Source: Aedes albopictus (Eukaryota; Arthropoda; Insecta; Diptera; Culicidae). From it: DNA of 64,000 nt. The notes below the pieces were generated by a model. It saw nothing but the letters and a program-made list of their open reading frames with translations. It was not told the origin of the DNA and made no database searches. The translations under genes were made by a program, and so were the position numbers. The DNA lies in NCBI RefSeq assembly GCF_035046485.1, contig NW_026917276.1, positions 42,665 to 106,664 on the forward strand. The letters are read 5' to 3'. Below are positions 31,188 to 40,763 of the stretch, one piece after another. The first letter of the stretch is position 1; each line of letters opens with the position of its first letter.

Positions 31188-31504
31188 CACGCAAAGGTCA
31201 GTTTACCCAAATATGAGTAAAGTTTACTCATAATCGCCGAAAAGTGCACAACCTCATTTTATGGGTAAAGCCCCATTACCCATATTTGAGTAATGGGGAT
31301 ATATGAAAAATATAGGTAATATTTACCCATATATAAATATTTTATTTTGAGTAAATTTTACGCATATTTGAGTAAATGTTTTATCTCTGAAATTTATATT
31401 TATTTAAAATTTATAAATATTTCTTATTCATATAAATTTATACAATGTACAAAGAAATTAAATAAAAAAGAAACAAGAAGCTTTATTCTAATCTTAAACA
31501 AACT

Positions 31505-31757
31505 CTGGAGCTCGATTTGAATAGGTCGTATGTGCTTTTGTCGATTAAAAATTCGATCAATTGGATTCGCTTATTATAGCGAAAACCGTTGAAGTTGAGC
31601 AAAGTTGATACATACAGCAGAATCCTCACAAAACAGGCTTTCTGTTCCATCATTAAAAGTTTGCAAAATATCTGCCAGATTGCTACAATGACTAAAATAA
31701 ACTGATCGAATTTTATATCGACAAAAGCACATACGACCTATTCAAATCGAGCTCCAG
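31505..31757 (-). mobile_element. CTGGAGCTCG MITE copy 2, 253 bp, TSD AACT
   Basis: Inverted relative to copy 1 at 12975-13227, same length and nearly identical. Flanked by AACT (31501-31504, 31758-31761). Confidence 0.92.
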
Positions 31758-31785
31758 AACTAATACATATTAAAACAGAAGTAGA

Positions 31786-32457
31786 AAAAAATGATAAAAT
31801 TGCGTTCCCGCTCGCATCGATGACGACCTAGTTTACGACAGCTGTGGTCAATCCTAATACATCGGATGAGATGGTGCTCGGGGTGGTGGCGGAGATCCCA
31901 CGATATACCCCGCTGCGGCGGAATGCCATCGTACCGTGGAATCGGAGCCAACGAGGGAGATGCCTTGGCGACGACAGACCGGCTGGTGCACTTCGTAGCA
32001 ATCGAAGGGATCGATTCCGGCTGAACATCGGCAACGGTGGCATCGTACTCTTGATCGCACTGGGCACGGAAAACATCCTATTGCGTACCGTTCGCCTCAG
32101 GAGTCCTGACGACGGATGTCCACTTGGCCAATGAAAACCATATCTGGAAAAACATTTGTGGTTGAGTCCAGTAAATTTCCCTCACGGTAAAATCCTGAGC
32201 TCTGAAACACTTACCTCTCGGATAATCCCCACCGGAACGCTTTTTTCTAAATCATTGCTGGGCGGCGGCAGCTTTCACTTGCGTTTCAGCAATCTCAACT
32301 GGGCGTCACAGCTATTCCGTGTAATTTCCACCAGCTTATCTCGTACATCCCGATGATTATGGCCGAATTCCTCCTCCCAGTCGTGGTTGTGCTCACTGCT
32401 GCTGCTGCTTCCACAAAATCGCGACTGCCAATTTTCATCCAAATATGGGTAAATCAT
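31786..32457 (-). pseudogene. Captured two-exon gene fragment (unknown protein)
   Basis: The sequence is markedly GC-richer than its host element. On the minus strand one open stretch (YPYLDENWQSRFCGSSSSSE, HNHRDVRDKLVEITRNSCD, then in a shifted frame LPPPSNDLEKSVPVGIIRE) ends at a donor GAG|GTAAGTG near 32212. An acceptor TGTTTTTCCAG follows about 65 nt later near 32148, and coding-like sequence continues (IWFSLAKWTSVVRTPEANGT). A retained short intron means capture was from DNA rather than cDNA. Stops and a frameshift show it is not functional. I do not recognise the donor gene. Confidence 0.45.
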
Positions 32458-32612
32458 GCTTACCCATATTTGAGTAAACTCACTTAACCAACAATATGGG
32501 TATTGTTTACCGTTTTTTCTCAGTACATTTTACCCATAATATGAGTAATGCATATAAAACCCAAATATGGGTGAATCAACTACTCATTTATGGGTAAACT
32601 GATCTTAGCGTG

Positions 32613-33070
32613 TTGACAGTTCGATAGTTAGTTTTTGTTCGCAATGATTAGGCTGCGTACTGTATTTTGTTCCAAATAACTACTCGTCTGTCAAATTTCA
32701 AATGGACCGCCGTCGTGGTTATTTTTTAACTTTTCGATGGCAAATAACTCTAGATTGAGTTTAAATAAGGGCGAAAGTAACATGAGAGAGTTCTCTTCAT
32801 CGACTCTCTCTTCTGCAAATTAAAGTGACAAGATGCAAATTCAATCGAACTTTTTTACTCTTAGACGCTAGATTGCATCGCATTCTAGCGATTTATGACC
32901 AAAAAGTTCAACCATACTTGCCTCTTGTCACTTTAATTTGAAGAAGAGAGAGTCGATGAAGAGAACTCTCTCATGTTACTTTCGCCCTTATTTAAACCCA
33001 ATCTAGAACTATCCAAGTGTCACATTTTAACTAAAAGTTAAACGAATAAGCGAAATGGTTCACACCCTTA
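32613..33070. repeat. GGGTTAGTC MITE unit, continued and split
   Basis: Continues the unit broken at 31187 (TTGACAGTTCGATAGTTA), is interrupted again by MITE 32750-33006 and ends with CGAATAAGCGAAATGGTTCA and CACCC near 33067. Confidence 0.6.
32750..33006. mobile_element. CTAGATTGAG palindromic MITE copy A, 257 bp, TSD AACT
   Basis: Palindromic arms of about 100 bp starting CTAGATTGAGTTTAAATAAG, including GAGAGAGTTCTCTTCATCGA. Flanked by AACT (32746-32749, 33007-33010). Related copy at 33446-33704. Confidence 0.9.
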
Positions 33071-33071
33071 A

Positions 33072-33441
33072 TAGTTCTTAAATAAGGCCAGAACAAATCC
33101 CATTTTCTTCTTTTGTCACATTGCTCGATGACTCGTCAAGGGGGGCATGATAAATAATAAACGTTTTTGATGAAAAGTTACCCAAACAATTAGGCAAAAT
33201 CATCAAACTTATCGGATTTATTAAGAAATTTTCTCGGCGACTCTAATTTCACTATAAATTTTTTTAATTTGTTGAACAATTTATTTGTGTCCCCCTTCAA
33301 AATGTCGTTTTCCTACCAAAATTTTCCGAGGGGGCGGCGACATAAGAGAAAATCGAAATTTGTGTCAGCCTAATGGGGCACGTTCGATGTAGTATACTGG
33401 ATTTGTAGTAATGAGCTGAATTTTAGTATGGTGAGATGGTC
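33072..33441. other. Unassigned sequence between two MITEs
   Basis: AT-rich, no gene or repeat recognised. Confidence 0.4.
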
Positions 33442-33445
33442 AATT

Positions 33446-33704
33446 CTAGATTGAGTTTAAATAAGGGTGAAAGTAACATGAGAGAGTTCTCTTCATCGAC
33501 TCTCTCTCTTCTGCAAATTAAAGTGATAAGATGCAAATTCAATCGAACTTTTTTACACTTAGGCGCTAGATTGCATCGCAACCTAGCGATTTATGACCAA
33601 AAAGTTCAACAATACTTGCATCTTGTCACTTTAATTTGAAGAAGAGAGAGTCGATGAAGAGAACTCTTTCATGTTACTTTCGCCCTTATTTAAACTCAAT
33701 CTAG
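33446..33704. mobile_element. CTAGATTGAG palindromic MITE copy B, 259 bp, TSD AATT
   Basis: Same family as 32750-33006, same orientation, a few per cent different. Flanked by AATT (33442-33445, 33705-33708). Confidence 0.9.
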
Positions 33705-33799
33705 AATTCTCCGTTTATGCAATGAAATGGTGCAAAAAGCGTGGGTATTATGATTCCTTACCTAATTTGAAGCTGCTTGAGCAAAACTTTTGATAACTA

Positions 33800-34843
33800 T
33801 ATTGTTTTTGTTGCCAGAAATGGAGAAAACAATAACAATGTAGCCTAAAGTTTTTGACAGTTTGTTAAAACAAACACAGATTTGGTAGTTTCAAAATAAA
33901 ATACCGGATTGTTTTAAACGACTGCACTTTTGCCTCTAACAAAGCCGGAATGTGTTGGTGATGGCTGCTCCTGCGGCAGTTCGGAAATCTATTTTTAGAC
34001 ACTCGTCGAGCGGATGGAAGCGAGAACGAATAAAAAAACAGAAAGGCGAAATCGACCAACTTTTTGTGGATGTTGTCTTGAGTGCCTGCGCGTTATCCTT
34101 CACGGCCAAAACTGCACATGGAAGTTGGAGTGATAGATTTGCTACACCTTCGTTGTGGCGATGTTAGGGTAAGAATTTTAAAGATGTGTGAGTGCTTCCG
34201 GGCCATGTTTGTGGTCCTCATTTTGTTGATACTGTAGGAATAAATAAAAGAATAATAATAAATTGTATAATGTATAATGTGATATTGCGCATATTGAATT
34301 CTTCAAACAATTTTAATTAAAAAATAATTGAACGATTCACTTCAGTGTCACTTCCCTACCAACTTGAGTAGCGAACACGAAAAGGTGACGAAATGAAAAA
34401 GAAAGCAACGGCAACAGCGCATTGGTGCAAGCATTCAGCAACCGCGTGATGGTCGGCAATAGGCGAGAGCGAAACAAAAGGATGGAAGCGAAAGAGAAGC
34501 ACACAAGCTTCGGTTCGAGATCGCGGCCTCGGGAGCGAGCTTCAGTTTGGAAATGAAATTTGTGCATGATGGTAGTGTAGTGCGTGTTTGAAAAAAAAAG
34601 GATTAAAAATGAACTGTTTGAACGAAAATATAAGTGTTCTGGTTATTTATATCAACGACGAACTCCTACAGATACAAATGAAGTTTTTAACGTTATTTAT
34701 ATGGAATGATGGGAATTGGTTGTTTAGATCGTTAAATCCTACGTAAGAACAAAGAAACATAACTTTGGAATAAATAAATAGTCAGTTTGAAAATCAACCA
34801 TGCGTTTTATTGTTTTAAACAAACCTCATTTTTCTGCATGCTC
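33800..34843 (-). mobile_element. Larger relative of element 15185-15890
   Basis: Read on the minus strand from 34843 it begins GCATGCAGAAAAATGAGG, then CAATAAAACGCATGGTTGAT, matching the left end of 15185-15890. Towards 33810 it shares the TTTGTTTTAACAAACTGTCA block and the captured fragment. The extra 0.5 kb (34200-34780) is unique here. The far terminus is not clear. Confidence 0.6.
33950..34167 (+). pseudogene. Captured gene fragment, copy 2
   Basis: The plus-strand frame encodes VRKSIFRHSS, ERIKKQKGEIDQLFVD, VVLSACALSFTAKTAHGSW and PSLWRC, then a stop directly before GGGTAAGAATTTT. It aligns with the peptide at 15410-15640 over most of its length. Both copies staying open in one frame hints at former coding function. 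Protein not recognised. Confidence 0.5.
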
Positions 34844-34847
34844 CTAA

Positions 34848-34925
34848 ACCGTGTGTCGGACGTACGTCGGGCACAGTGCGCTGGATAGATGGCCAGGTCC
34901 GCTGTCCAGCGCACTACGTCCGACG
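34848..34925. repeat. Short inverted repeat TGCGCTGGA
   Basis: GTGCGCTGGA at about 34876-34885 and TCCAGCGCAC at about 34906-34915, followed by TACGTCCGAC, form a hairpin about 75 bp long overall, with GTCGGACGTA at the outer left. Confidence 0.5.
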
Positions 34926-34964
34926 TTAGCTTTCGATTCGATTGTCGGGTGTGGGTAAACTTCG

Positions 34965-35250
34965 GGATTCAACCGCGACGACAATATTATTTTCCTTTCG
35001 CGATGGAAATTTTGATGCACAGTTGTTACACAATTAGCTAAAATAGGCTTAAAACAATGTTTATCCTTCTCCTCGCTTTCCAACGGCTTGACAGCGGCAA
35101 ATGGAGATACCGTGACAACAGTTTTGATTATATCCGCAGCACCTAGATAACAATACTCTTCAATCAATCACACAGGTTCAACAGGGTTTAACATAACCTT
35201 CATCTTCAATGTTTGGCTCCCGATGTTTGGCTCCCGCTGAGAGAGCATAT
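34965..35250 (-). repeat. Direct repeat with gene-like frame, left copy
   Basis: About 285 bp repeated in the same orientation at 47385-47640 (roughly 90% by eye). On the minus strand it encodes IEEYCYLGAADIIKTVVTVS, PFAAVKPLESEEKDKHCF. The other copy keeps IEEYCYLGAAD.IKTVVT.S and ESEEKDKHCF. The conserved frame suggests a captured exon; I do not recognise the protein. Confidence 0.55.
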
Positions 35251-35482
35251 TTCAGGCCAAACATTTCAATAGGTCCTATCTGCATTTAAGAGGCTCTCTT
35301 TGTTCACTTTCTCTTTCAATTGCAATGAAATGGTACACTTTTCAACTAGTATACTAGTATACTTTTGCAGTACAAATCAAAAAACGATTGTTTTGACCTA
35401 GGTGGTGCGAATAGAAACGGTTTTATTTTTCAAGCTAGCTAACACACACCTACACACTCCCAGCACACAGCTTGTAAACACG

Positions 35483-35757
35483 TGTTGAGTTATCGCAAGA
35501 GTTATCGGAAGAAGCTTCACTCAATATTAAATAATATTATTCCAAAAGATTCGGTAAACCAAAACTACATTTATTTGCACATCGATTTTCACTCACACCG
35601 CGCGTTGTGAACACGTCCGCACTATCGCTCGTCACACAGCCATCCCTCTCGACTCACTACCTAATAATCTTCTTCCGTTCCGGTGTTGCCAGCATGTAGA
35701 TATCTTTTAACATCATAGACTGGCAGATCGATCTAGTTCAAGGGGTAAGACCCTACA
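35483..35757 (-). repeat. 3' LTR of the gypsy element
   Basis: 275 bp, TGTTGAG at the plus-strand left and CCCTACA at the right. It equals the right LTR after removal of its MITE. Confidence 0.93.
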
Positions 35758-35773
35758 ACCCTCCCCTCCTTTT
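35758..35773 (-). promoter_or_regulatory. Polypurine tract
   Basis: Minus-strand AAAAGGAGGGGAGGGT abuts the 3' LTR, as required for plus-strand DNA priming. Confidence 0.9.
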
Positions 35774-35779
35774 AGACTG

Positions 35780-37261
35780 CTAATATGGGACGAAATCCTT
35801 GAAGTGCTTCGGCTCGTTTCTTGATCTGGTTGTTCTTCTCGTCAGTGACTCTGCTTCGTCCATTGGTGTTTCGATACTCGTTGTTTCATCTGCTGTTTCT
35901 GGAACCTGCTGTGGATTTACATGAGTTGAACTTGTAGCTGCATCTGGCGATTCCGGAACATTCGCAGTTTCAAGCTTCTTGAGATGTGCTACATTCCTTC
36001 GGTATTGTTTTCCAGTTCCAAGAGATCTGATTATAGTATCCGCACCAGTTTTGCGAACAACTTCAAATTCTTCCGGTGAAAAGACAGTGTCCAGCTTATT
36101 ATCCTTCTTCATTCGTTTCACAACAACTCTGTCGCCCTCTACAATATCGCTTTCCTTTGCCTTCCTTTTCGCATCTGTATATATCCTTCCCTTCTCCTTT
36201 GTGATGGCATCACGATCTCTTACTTCTTCATCTTCCAATCGATGCGGAGGAACTTGGGGTAGCTTGGTCCTTAACTTTCTGCCAAACATGAGCTCAGCAG
36301 GCGACTTTCCTGTTGTACTGTGATTCGTAGAGTGGTAGGTTAAAAGGTATTGCCGCATCTCAGCCCTCCAATCCTTCCCTAGTTGCTGCGAGATTCTGAG
36401 CCTTTTCAATAGAGACCTATTCTGCCTTTCCACCTCTCCGTTCATCGCGGGCCAGAAAGGTATGGTGTTTATCAACGTAATACCATTCGATTCACAAAAC
36501 TCACGGAACTCTTCGCAATTTTCATTCAGTTGTGGACCATTGTCGACTCTCAGAGTCATTGGTAGACCGAAACGACTGAAAATTATTGCTAGTTCACTAA
36601 TCGTTTCACTAGCAGTAATTGAATGCATTTCGCTGACTTCCATGAAACGGCTGTAATAATCTACCACAACCAGTAAGTACTGTCCGTCAGGCAACGGTCC
36701 GAGAAAATCAGCTGCAACATCAATCCACGGTTGATCGGGAAGCTGCTTACGAATCAGTGGTTCCGGAGGATTTGGAGCAGCAACCAAAGAACACCCCTTG
36801 CATTGCCTAACAACCCTTTCGACCTGTTGATCAATCTGCGGCCACCATACATTCGACCTCAAGTGACTTTTCATCATGCGCATGCCTGGGTGGCCCTCGT
36901 GTGCCAGCTGCAACACATGCTCTCTGAGTGATTTCGGAATAACTATCCGATCGACTCGTAGAAGCACGTCACCAACAATGCAGAGTTCATTGGCGATCAC
37001 TTTATACGACAACGGCATGTTTTCCTCATCTCCATTTCGAATCATTTTGATTAGTTCAATGATTTCGAGGTCTTTCCTGCACTCTTCTTCTATATTTTCC
37101 CACTTCAAAGCAAAGGAAGCCGCTGCAGTAGCAGCCACTTGTCGAATGAAAAGTTCTTCTTCCGGATCAAACGGTACAGGATTTGACGAATCCAAACGAG
37201 AAAGTGCATCAGCTATATTCTGGGAACCAGGAATGTGGACCATTCTGTAATCAAAAGCTTG
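35780..37261 (-). CDS. gypsy pol: integrase and C-terminal tail
   Basis: Last segment of the gag-pol frame. After MVHIPGSQNIADALSRL (end of RNase H/connection) comes the HHCC zinc domain (HEGHPGMRMMKSHLRSN, then CKGC). The catalytic core follows: WIDVAADFLG (D), RVDNGPQ (D) and NGEVERQNR (E), with 35 residues between the last two, the canonical DD35E spacing. A PAELMFGRKLRTKLP motif, a chromatin-binding-like tail and an acidic/Thr-rich end precede the stop at 35780. The enzyme inserts element DNA into the genome. The segment is joined in frame to the RNase H segment once the 1172-bp insertion at 37264-38435 is discounted. All catalytic residues are present. Confidence 0.92.
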   Translation of the reverse strand, partial: QAFDYRMVHIPGSQNIADALSRLDSSNPVPFDPEEELFIRQVAATAAASFALKWENIEEECRKDLEIIELIKMIRNGDEENMPLSYKVIANELCIVGDVLLRVDRIVIPKSLREHVLQLAHEGHPGMRMMKSHLRSNVWWPQIDQQVERVVRQCKGCSLVAAPNPPEPLIRKQLPDQPWIDVAADFLGPLPDGQYLLVVVDYYSRFMEVSEMHSITASETISELAIIFSRFGLPMTLRVDNGPQLNENCEEFREFCESNGITLINTIPFWPAMNGEVERQNRSLLKRLRISQQLGKDWRAEMRQYLLTYHSTNHSTTGKSPAELMFGRKLRTKLPQVPPHRLEDEEVRDRDAITKEKGRIYTDAKRKAKESDIVEGDRVVVKRMKKDNKLDTVFSPEEFEVVRKTGADTIIRSLGTGKQYRRNVAHLKKLETANVPESPDAATSSTHVNPQQVPETADETTSIETPMDEAESLTRRTTRSRNEPKHFKDFVPY

Positions 37262-37263
37262 TA

Positions 37264-38435
37264 CACGAAAAATAATTTAATGATATTATTTATGAAGAAA
37301 AACTTATATTTTTCATTAGACACACCGTAATTACTTTTATAACAAAACCCTTATAGTAGCTATAAAATTTTCTTATACCATGTATAAGTTTCGTGTTATG
37401 GCTAGAGAAGTATAAGTTTAAACTAATAAATTTTCTAAGGGTTGGTTTTGAATGTTTTCCCATCTCAAACAGACCGGCGCCATAGTTGTTTTTTTTTCAA
37501 CGTGAGCCATCGAGGCACATTGTATTTTGGCACGAGCGCAATAAAAATAGAGTTGTAAACCCCGGGATCGTCGCTTGCAAATCACGGTAGGTACCATTAT
37601 CACTTCTTAATTCATAAAGTTTATGCAGCATTTCTTTTCAACATAGCAGGTGACATCTTCGTGACCAATCCCACATGAGATTGTTTCGCTGCTTCTCAAC
37701 ACTTTGGCAATCAGGGAGCAGTACCACCCGCTTATTCACGGCCGGAACGAAGATATCGGCTGGCTCCGCCGCTGCTTCACACTTCGGATAACTGGGACAT
37801 ATCCACTCAGTTGTTGCTGCAGGAATGGAGATTCAAGCTGGCGCCGCAAAAGGCTGAGTAATCCGCTGCCGGAACGGCGATTCCCATTGACTCCGCTACT
37901 TCTCCAGATAACTGATGAAAACCCGCTAGCCCGCTGCCGGAGCGGAGATTCCGGCTGGTTCTGCTTCTCGACGTTCTGGCTGAAAAAAGGCGGCATCACC
38001 CGCTGCCGGAACGGCGATCCCGGCGGGCAATAATGGACGTGTATTGACCGAGGTTTTGAGTCAAATATGTATCATCTGTAACATCTGTTTGTATGTGGTG
38101 TAGTTATATGTACTGATTTTAAACAATGAATAAATCAATTATGTAATCAAAACTTTATAGCTTTTGATAAATTGGGGAAAATAGTAAAATATGAAAAAAT
38201 ACAATCAAAATAATCGGTAATGGATTTCATTAGTTTTGACGCATATATACCATCAGACAATTCTTATAATAATTATTATAAATAGCGAATGACATTCATT
38301 AGATAAAACTTATACTTTTCATTCATCGCATGTTATGCGTCATATTACACAATCAGATATGCTTCATGAGGAAAACGAAATGGCAAAAATGTATAACATT
38401 TTCTAATAAACTTATTATGGAAATTTTTTTTCGTG
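37264..38435. mobile_element. CACG-ended element (TSD TA) inside gypsy pol, 1172 bp
   Basis: Starts CACGAAAAATAATTT, ends AAATTTTTTTTCGTG and is flanked by TA (37262-37263, 38436-38437). It sits inside a Leu-Gln codon pair of pol, and removal restores the frame exactly. Sub-terminal regions are AT-rich with CTTATA/TATAAG words; the centre (37700-38030) is a GC-rich imperfect tandem array. Confidence 0.88.
37720..38030 (+). repeat. GC-rich imperfect tandem repeat (CCGGAACGG unit)
   Basis: Units with CCGCTGCCGGAACGGCGATT and GGCTGG, then CTTCGGATAACTGG, recur about five times at spacings of roughly 50-78 bp (37742, 37820, 37870, 37940, 38010). Open frames on both strands follow from the repeat and are not called genes. 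Confidence 0.65.
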
Positions 38436-39098
38436 TAGCCTCAGGACCCATCTCTCAATACGCGCACAAGCTTTCGATCGCGGGGTGAACAAAAATTCCA
38501 ATACTTTACAATCCGTGATCAGATCGAACTCTCTACCGTACAAATACATACGAAACCGTTCGACACTCCATACGAGTGCCAGAGCCTCCTTTTCCGTCTG
38601 GCAGTATCTCCGTTCCGTTTCCGTCAGAGATTTCGAAGCGTTACAAATTATTCTCGGATCTCCTAACGCGTTCTTCTGAATAAGCACGGCACCCAATCCG
38701 GTCGGACTCGCATCAGCCATCACAGCTGTATGATCTTTCGGGTCGAAGAAACCAAGTTTTGTAGCAGCCGCTAACGCTTGTTTGATTGCCTGGAAGGATT
38801 CGTTCTGCTCTTGTCCCCATTCGAATTTAACATTCTTTTGCATAAGTTTTCGTAAGGGTTCCGCCAAAGTAGCCAAATCAGGAATATACTTGTTCATATA
38901 GTTTGCTAATCCCAGAAAACTCCTTACTTCTGCTTCTGTAACTGGCTCTCGAAATAACAACACCGCATCGATTTTGGCCTGAGAGGGACTTATACCGTTT
39001 TCTGTTATGTTATGCCCCAAAAAATCCAACTCTTTGACACTGATTTTACATTTGTCCCAGTTCAACTCTACTCTTCTTTGCTTCAGCCTGCATAATAC
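38436..39098 (-). CDS. gypsy pol: end of RT and RNase H
   Basis: Continues the frame after the intron-like segment: VELNWDKCKISVKELDFLGH (RT thumb), then SFLGLANYMNKYIPDLA, and RNase H with MADASPTGLGAVL (D), TEKEALALVW (E) and DLITDCKVLEFLF (D). RNase H removes the RNA strand during reverse transcription. It is interrupted at its 3' end by the 1172-bp element. No stop or frameshift. Confidence 0.92.
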
Positions 39099-39221
39099 CT
39101 AATAAAAATGAGAAGAAAGAAAACAACAATGCTTCATACATTTATTTATACTCTTTCAAAGACTCTTTCGTATTCATGACATAGTTTAACGCAATTGACC
39201 AAATTTACTCGTTTACACTAC
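39099..39221 (-). other. 123-nt intron-like segment inside gypsy pol
   Basis: It splits the conserved RT sequence between HDANLEK and VLCRLKQRR without loss of residues. On the minus strand it begins GTAGTG and ends with a strong pyrimidine tract and acceptor (TTTTCTTTCTTCTC, then TTTTTATTAG). It contains in-frame stops, so readthrough is impossible, and its length is a multiple of three. AGGTA occurs at both junctions, so a small insertion with a duplicated AGGTA, or an introner-like origin, is also possible. Confidence 0.75.
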
Positions 39222-40435
39222 CTTCTCCAAGTTGGCATCATGAGCTTCCTGTGTCTCCCCTTCAATAATCACGTCGTCCAAGTACCAATAACAACCTTCA
39301 CATCCTGATAGCATCTCCTCCATCACACGTTGGAAGATTTCAGGGGCTGTTACCAACCCAAAAGGTAGACGCTTGAACCGAAAAAGACCACGACTGGTTA
39401 TGAAAGTGGTGACATCTCTGGAATCCTCTGCTAGTTCCACCTGGTGGAATGCTTCCCGAATATCTAGTTTGCTCCAAACTCTGCCTTTGCCGATCCGGGC
39501 GAGGTATTCCTCAACCACCGGCATGGGAAAACGTTCACGAACCACAGCCTCGTTGACTCTTCTTAAATCCAAGCAAATGCGAGGCTCGCCGGAGGCTTTT
39601 CCCACGATGACCAAAGGTGAGACCCATGTTGCCGGTCCAATTTTTACTTCTATGATGTCGCGAGCCAGGAGTTGGTCTAGCTTTTTGTTCACCGCTTCCT
39701 CCATAGGGATCGGTACCCTGCGGAGCGGTTGAAAAACCGGTTTGAACTGCTGGTTCATTCGAATGTGAGCCTGAACTTCTGTGATTTTAGTGAAAGGCTT
39801 CATCGACGTGTCAACATGATTGATATCCAGGCCAATTCTTAGGACACCCAATCGCTTTGCAGTTGAATCTCCCAAAAGGTTCTTCTGGCCGCCTTTCACC
39901 ACAAAGAACTCAGCAGTTGCAGTTTTGGAACCGACAGTTATTTCAGCAACAAAAGATCCAACAACGTCTAGCGGCGTGTCATTCCCGTACCCTTTCAGAG
40001 TCTTGTTGCATCCTTTGACCGATCTAATAACTCGAACCTTCTTCTCCTTCATCGTTTGCCATGTTTCAAACCTAATCAGATTGACATCCGCACCTGAATC
40101 TACCAATAGTTCAATTGGAATACCGCCAACAACTCCGGGAAGCACATTGGACTCGTTTCCTCCATAGAAAGCATAATAGACTTTCCCTGTTTCTCCGGTA
40201 GTAGACTCTGACGTTTCCAGTTTCGATTCGCTGTTTTCAAGTTTGTTTCCAACGCTGAATACCTTTTTCGACTTTATTCCGACTACGACATCTGCTTTGC
40301 GTTTACGACACATAGCTTCGTAATGACCCAATTTCTTGCAGCGACGGCATGTACGACCTTTGGCAGGACAGTTAGGTGACTTCGAAATATGCCCTGGTGT
40401 ACCACAAGCAAAACAGGATACGTTCGAGTTTCTCC
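39222..40435 (-). CDS. gypsy gag-pol: zinc knuckles, protease, RT
   Basis: Second segment of the gag-pol frame. Two knuckles: CFACGTPGHISKSPNC (unusual CX2CX4HX6C) and the standard CRRCKKLGHYEAMC. Aspartic protease follows with LLVDSGADVNLI. RT follows: FQPLRRVPIPMEEAVNKKLD, WVSPLVIVGKASGEPRICLD, DIREAFHQVEL (D), FKRLPFGLVTAPEIFQRVM and the catalytic YLDDV. The segment ends at a donor-like AAG|GTAGTG. It is separated from the gag segment only by the MITE at 40440-40763. Confidence 0.92.
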
Positions 40436-40439
40436 AATT

Positions 40440-40763
40440 GGGTTGTTTAGTGAATTATATATTACCATTTTCTTTAGCCTAATCGAAAGAGCTCATTTTT
40501 TCGAGTATAACGTGATTTTATTGCGTTCCAATTCCTTTGTTTAGATGGTTAAACAAACAAAACAGTTTTAATTTCCGTGGATAGAATGACAGTTCAATCG
40601 ATAAAGTGACAGTTCGCCCCGAACAAAAAATTTTCCCCATACAAACTTTAAATGCATTTTAAAAATAGTTTCCGGGCTCCAAAAATGATGAAATTTTGGA
40701 TTTCGACTAATTTTTGGACGGAGATTCCGATTATGCAATAATCTGGATACCCCTAAAGAACCC
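40440..40763. mobile_element. GGGTTSTTTAG MITE, 324 bp, TSD AATT, inside gypsy
   Basis: Inverted termini GGGTTGTTTAG / GGGTTCTTTAG, flanked by AATT (40436-40439, 40764-40767). Removal of the MITE and one AATT restores the gag-pol frame exactly. Confidence 0.85.

Larger units (their letters stand above)
31188..32612. mobile_element. CACG-ended element (TSD TT) carrying a MITE and gene-like exons
   Basis: 1425 bp. Starts CACGCAAAGGTCAGTTTACC, right end inverted CACGCTAAGATCAGTTTACC, flanked by TT (31186-31187, 32613-32614). The empty site GTTAGTCTTGACAG is visible in the sister unit at 30890-30903. Sub-terminal regions hold many TTTACCCATATTTGAGTAAA words. The interior holds MITE 31505-31757 and a GC-rich gene-like fragment (31786-32457). 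Confidence 0.85.

Noticed and set aside
35979..37250. Plus-strand open frames in the gypsy pol region
   Set aside because: Antisense shadows of integrase, which has all its catalytic motifs on the minus strand.
37704..38033. Open frames on both strands as a novel repeat protein
   Set aside because: They follow from a GC-rich tandem repeat inside a transposon; no start context or conservation evidence.
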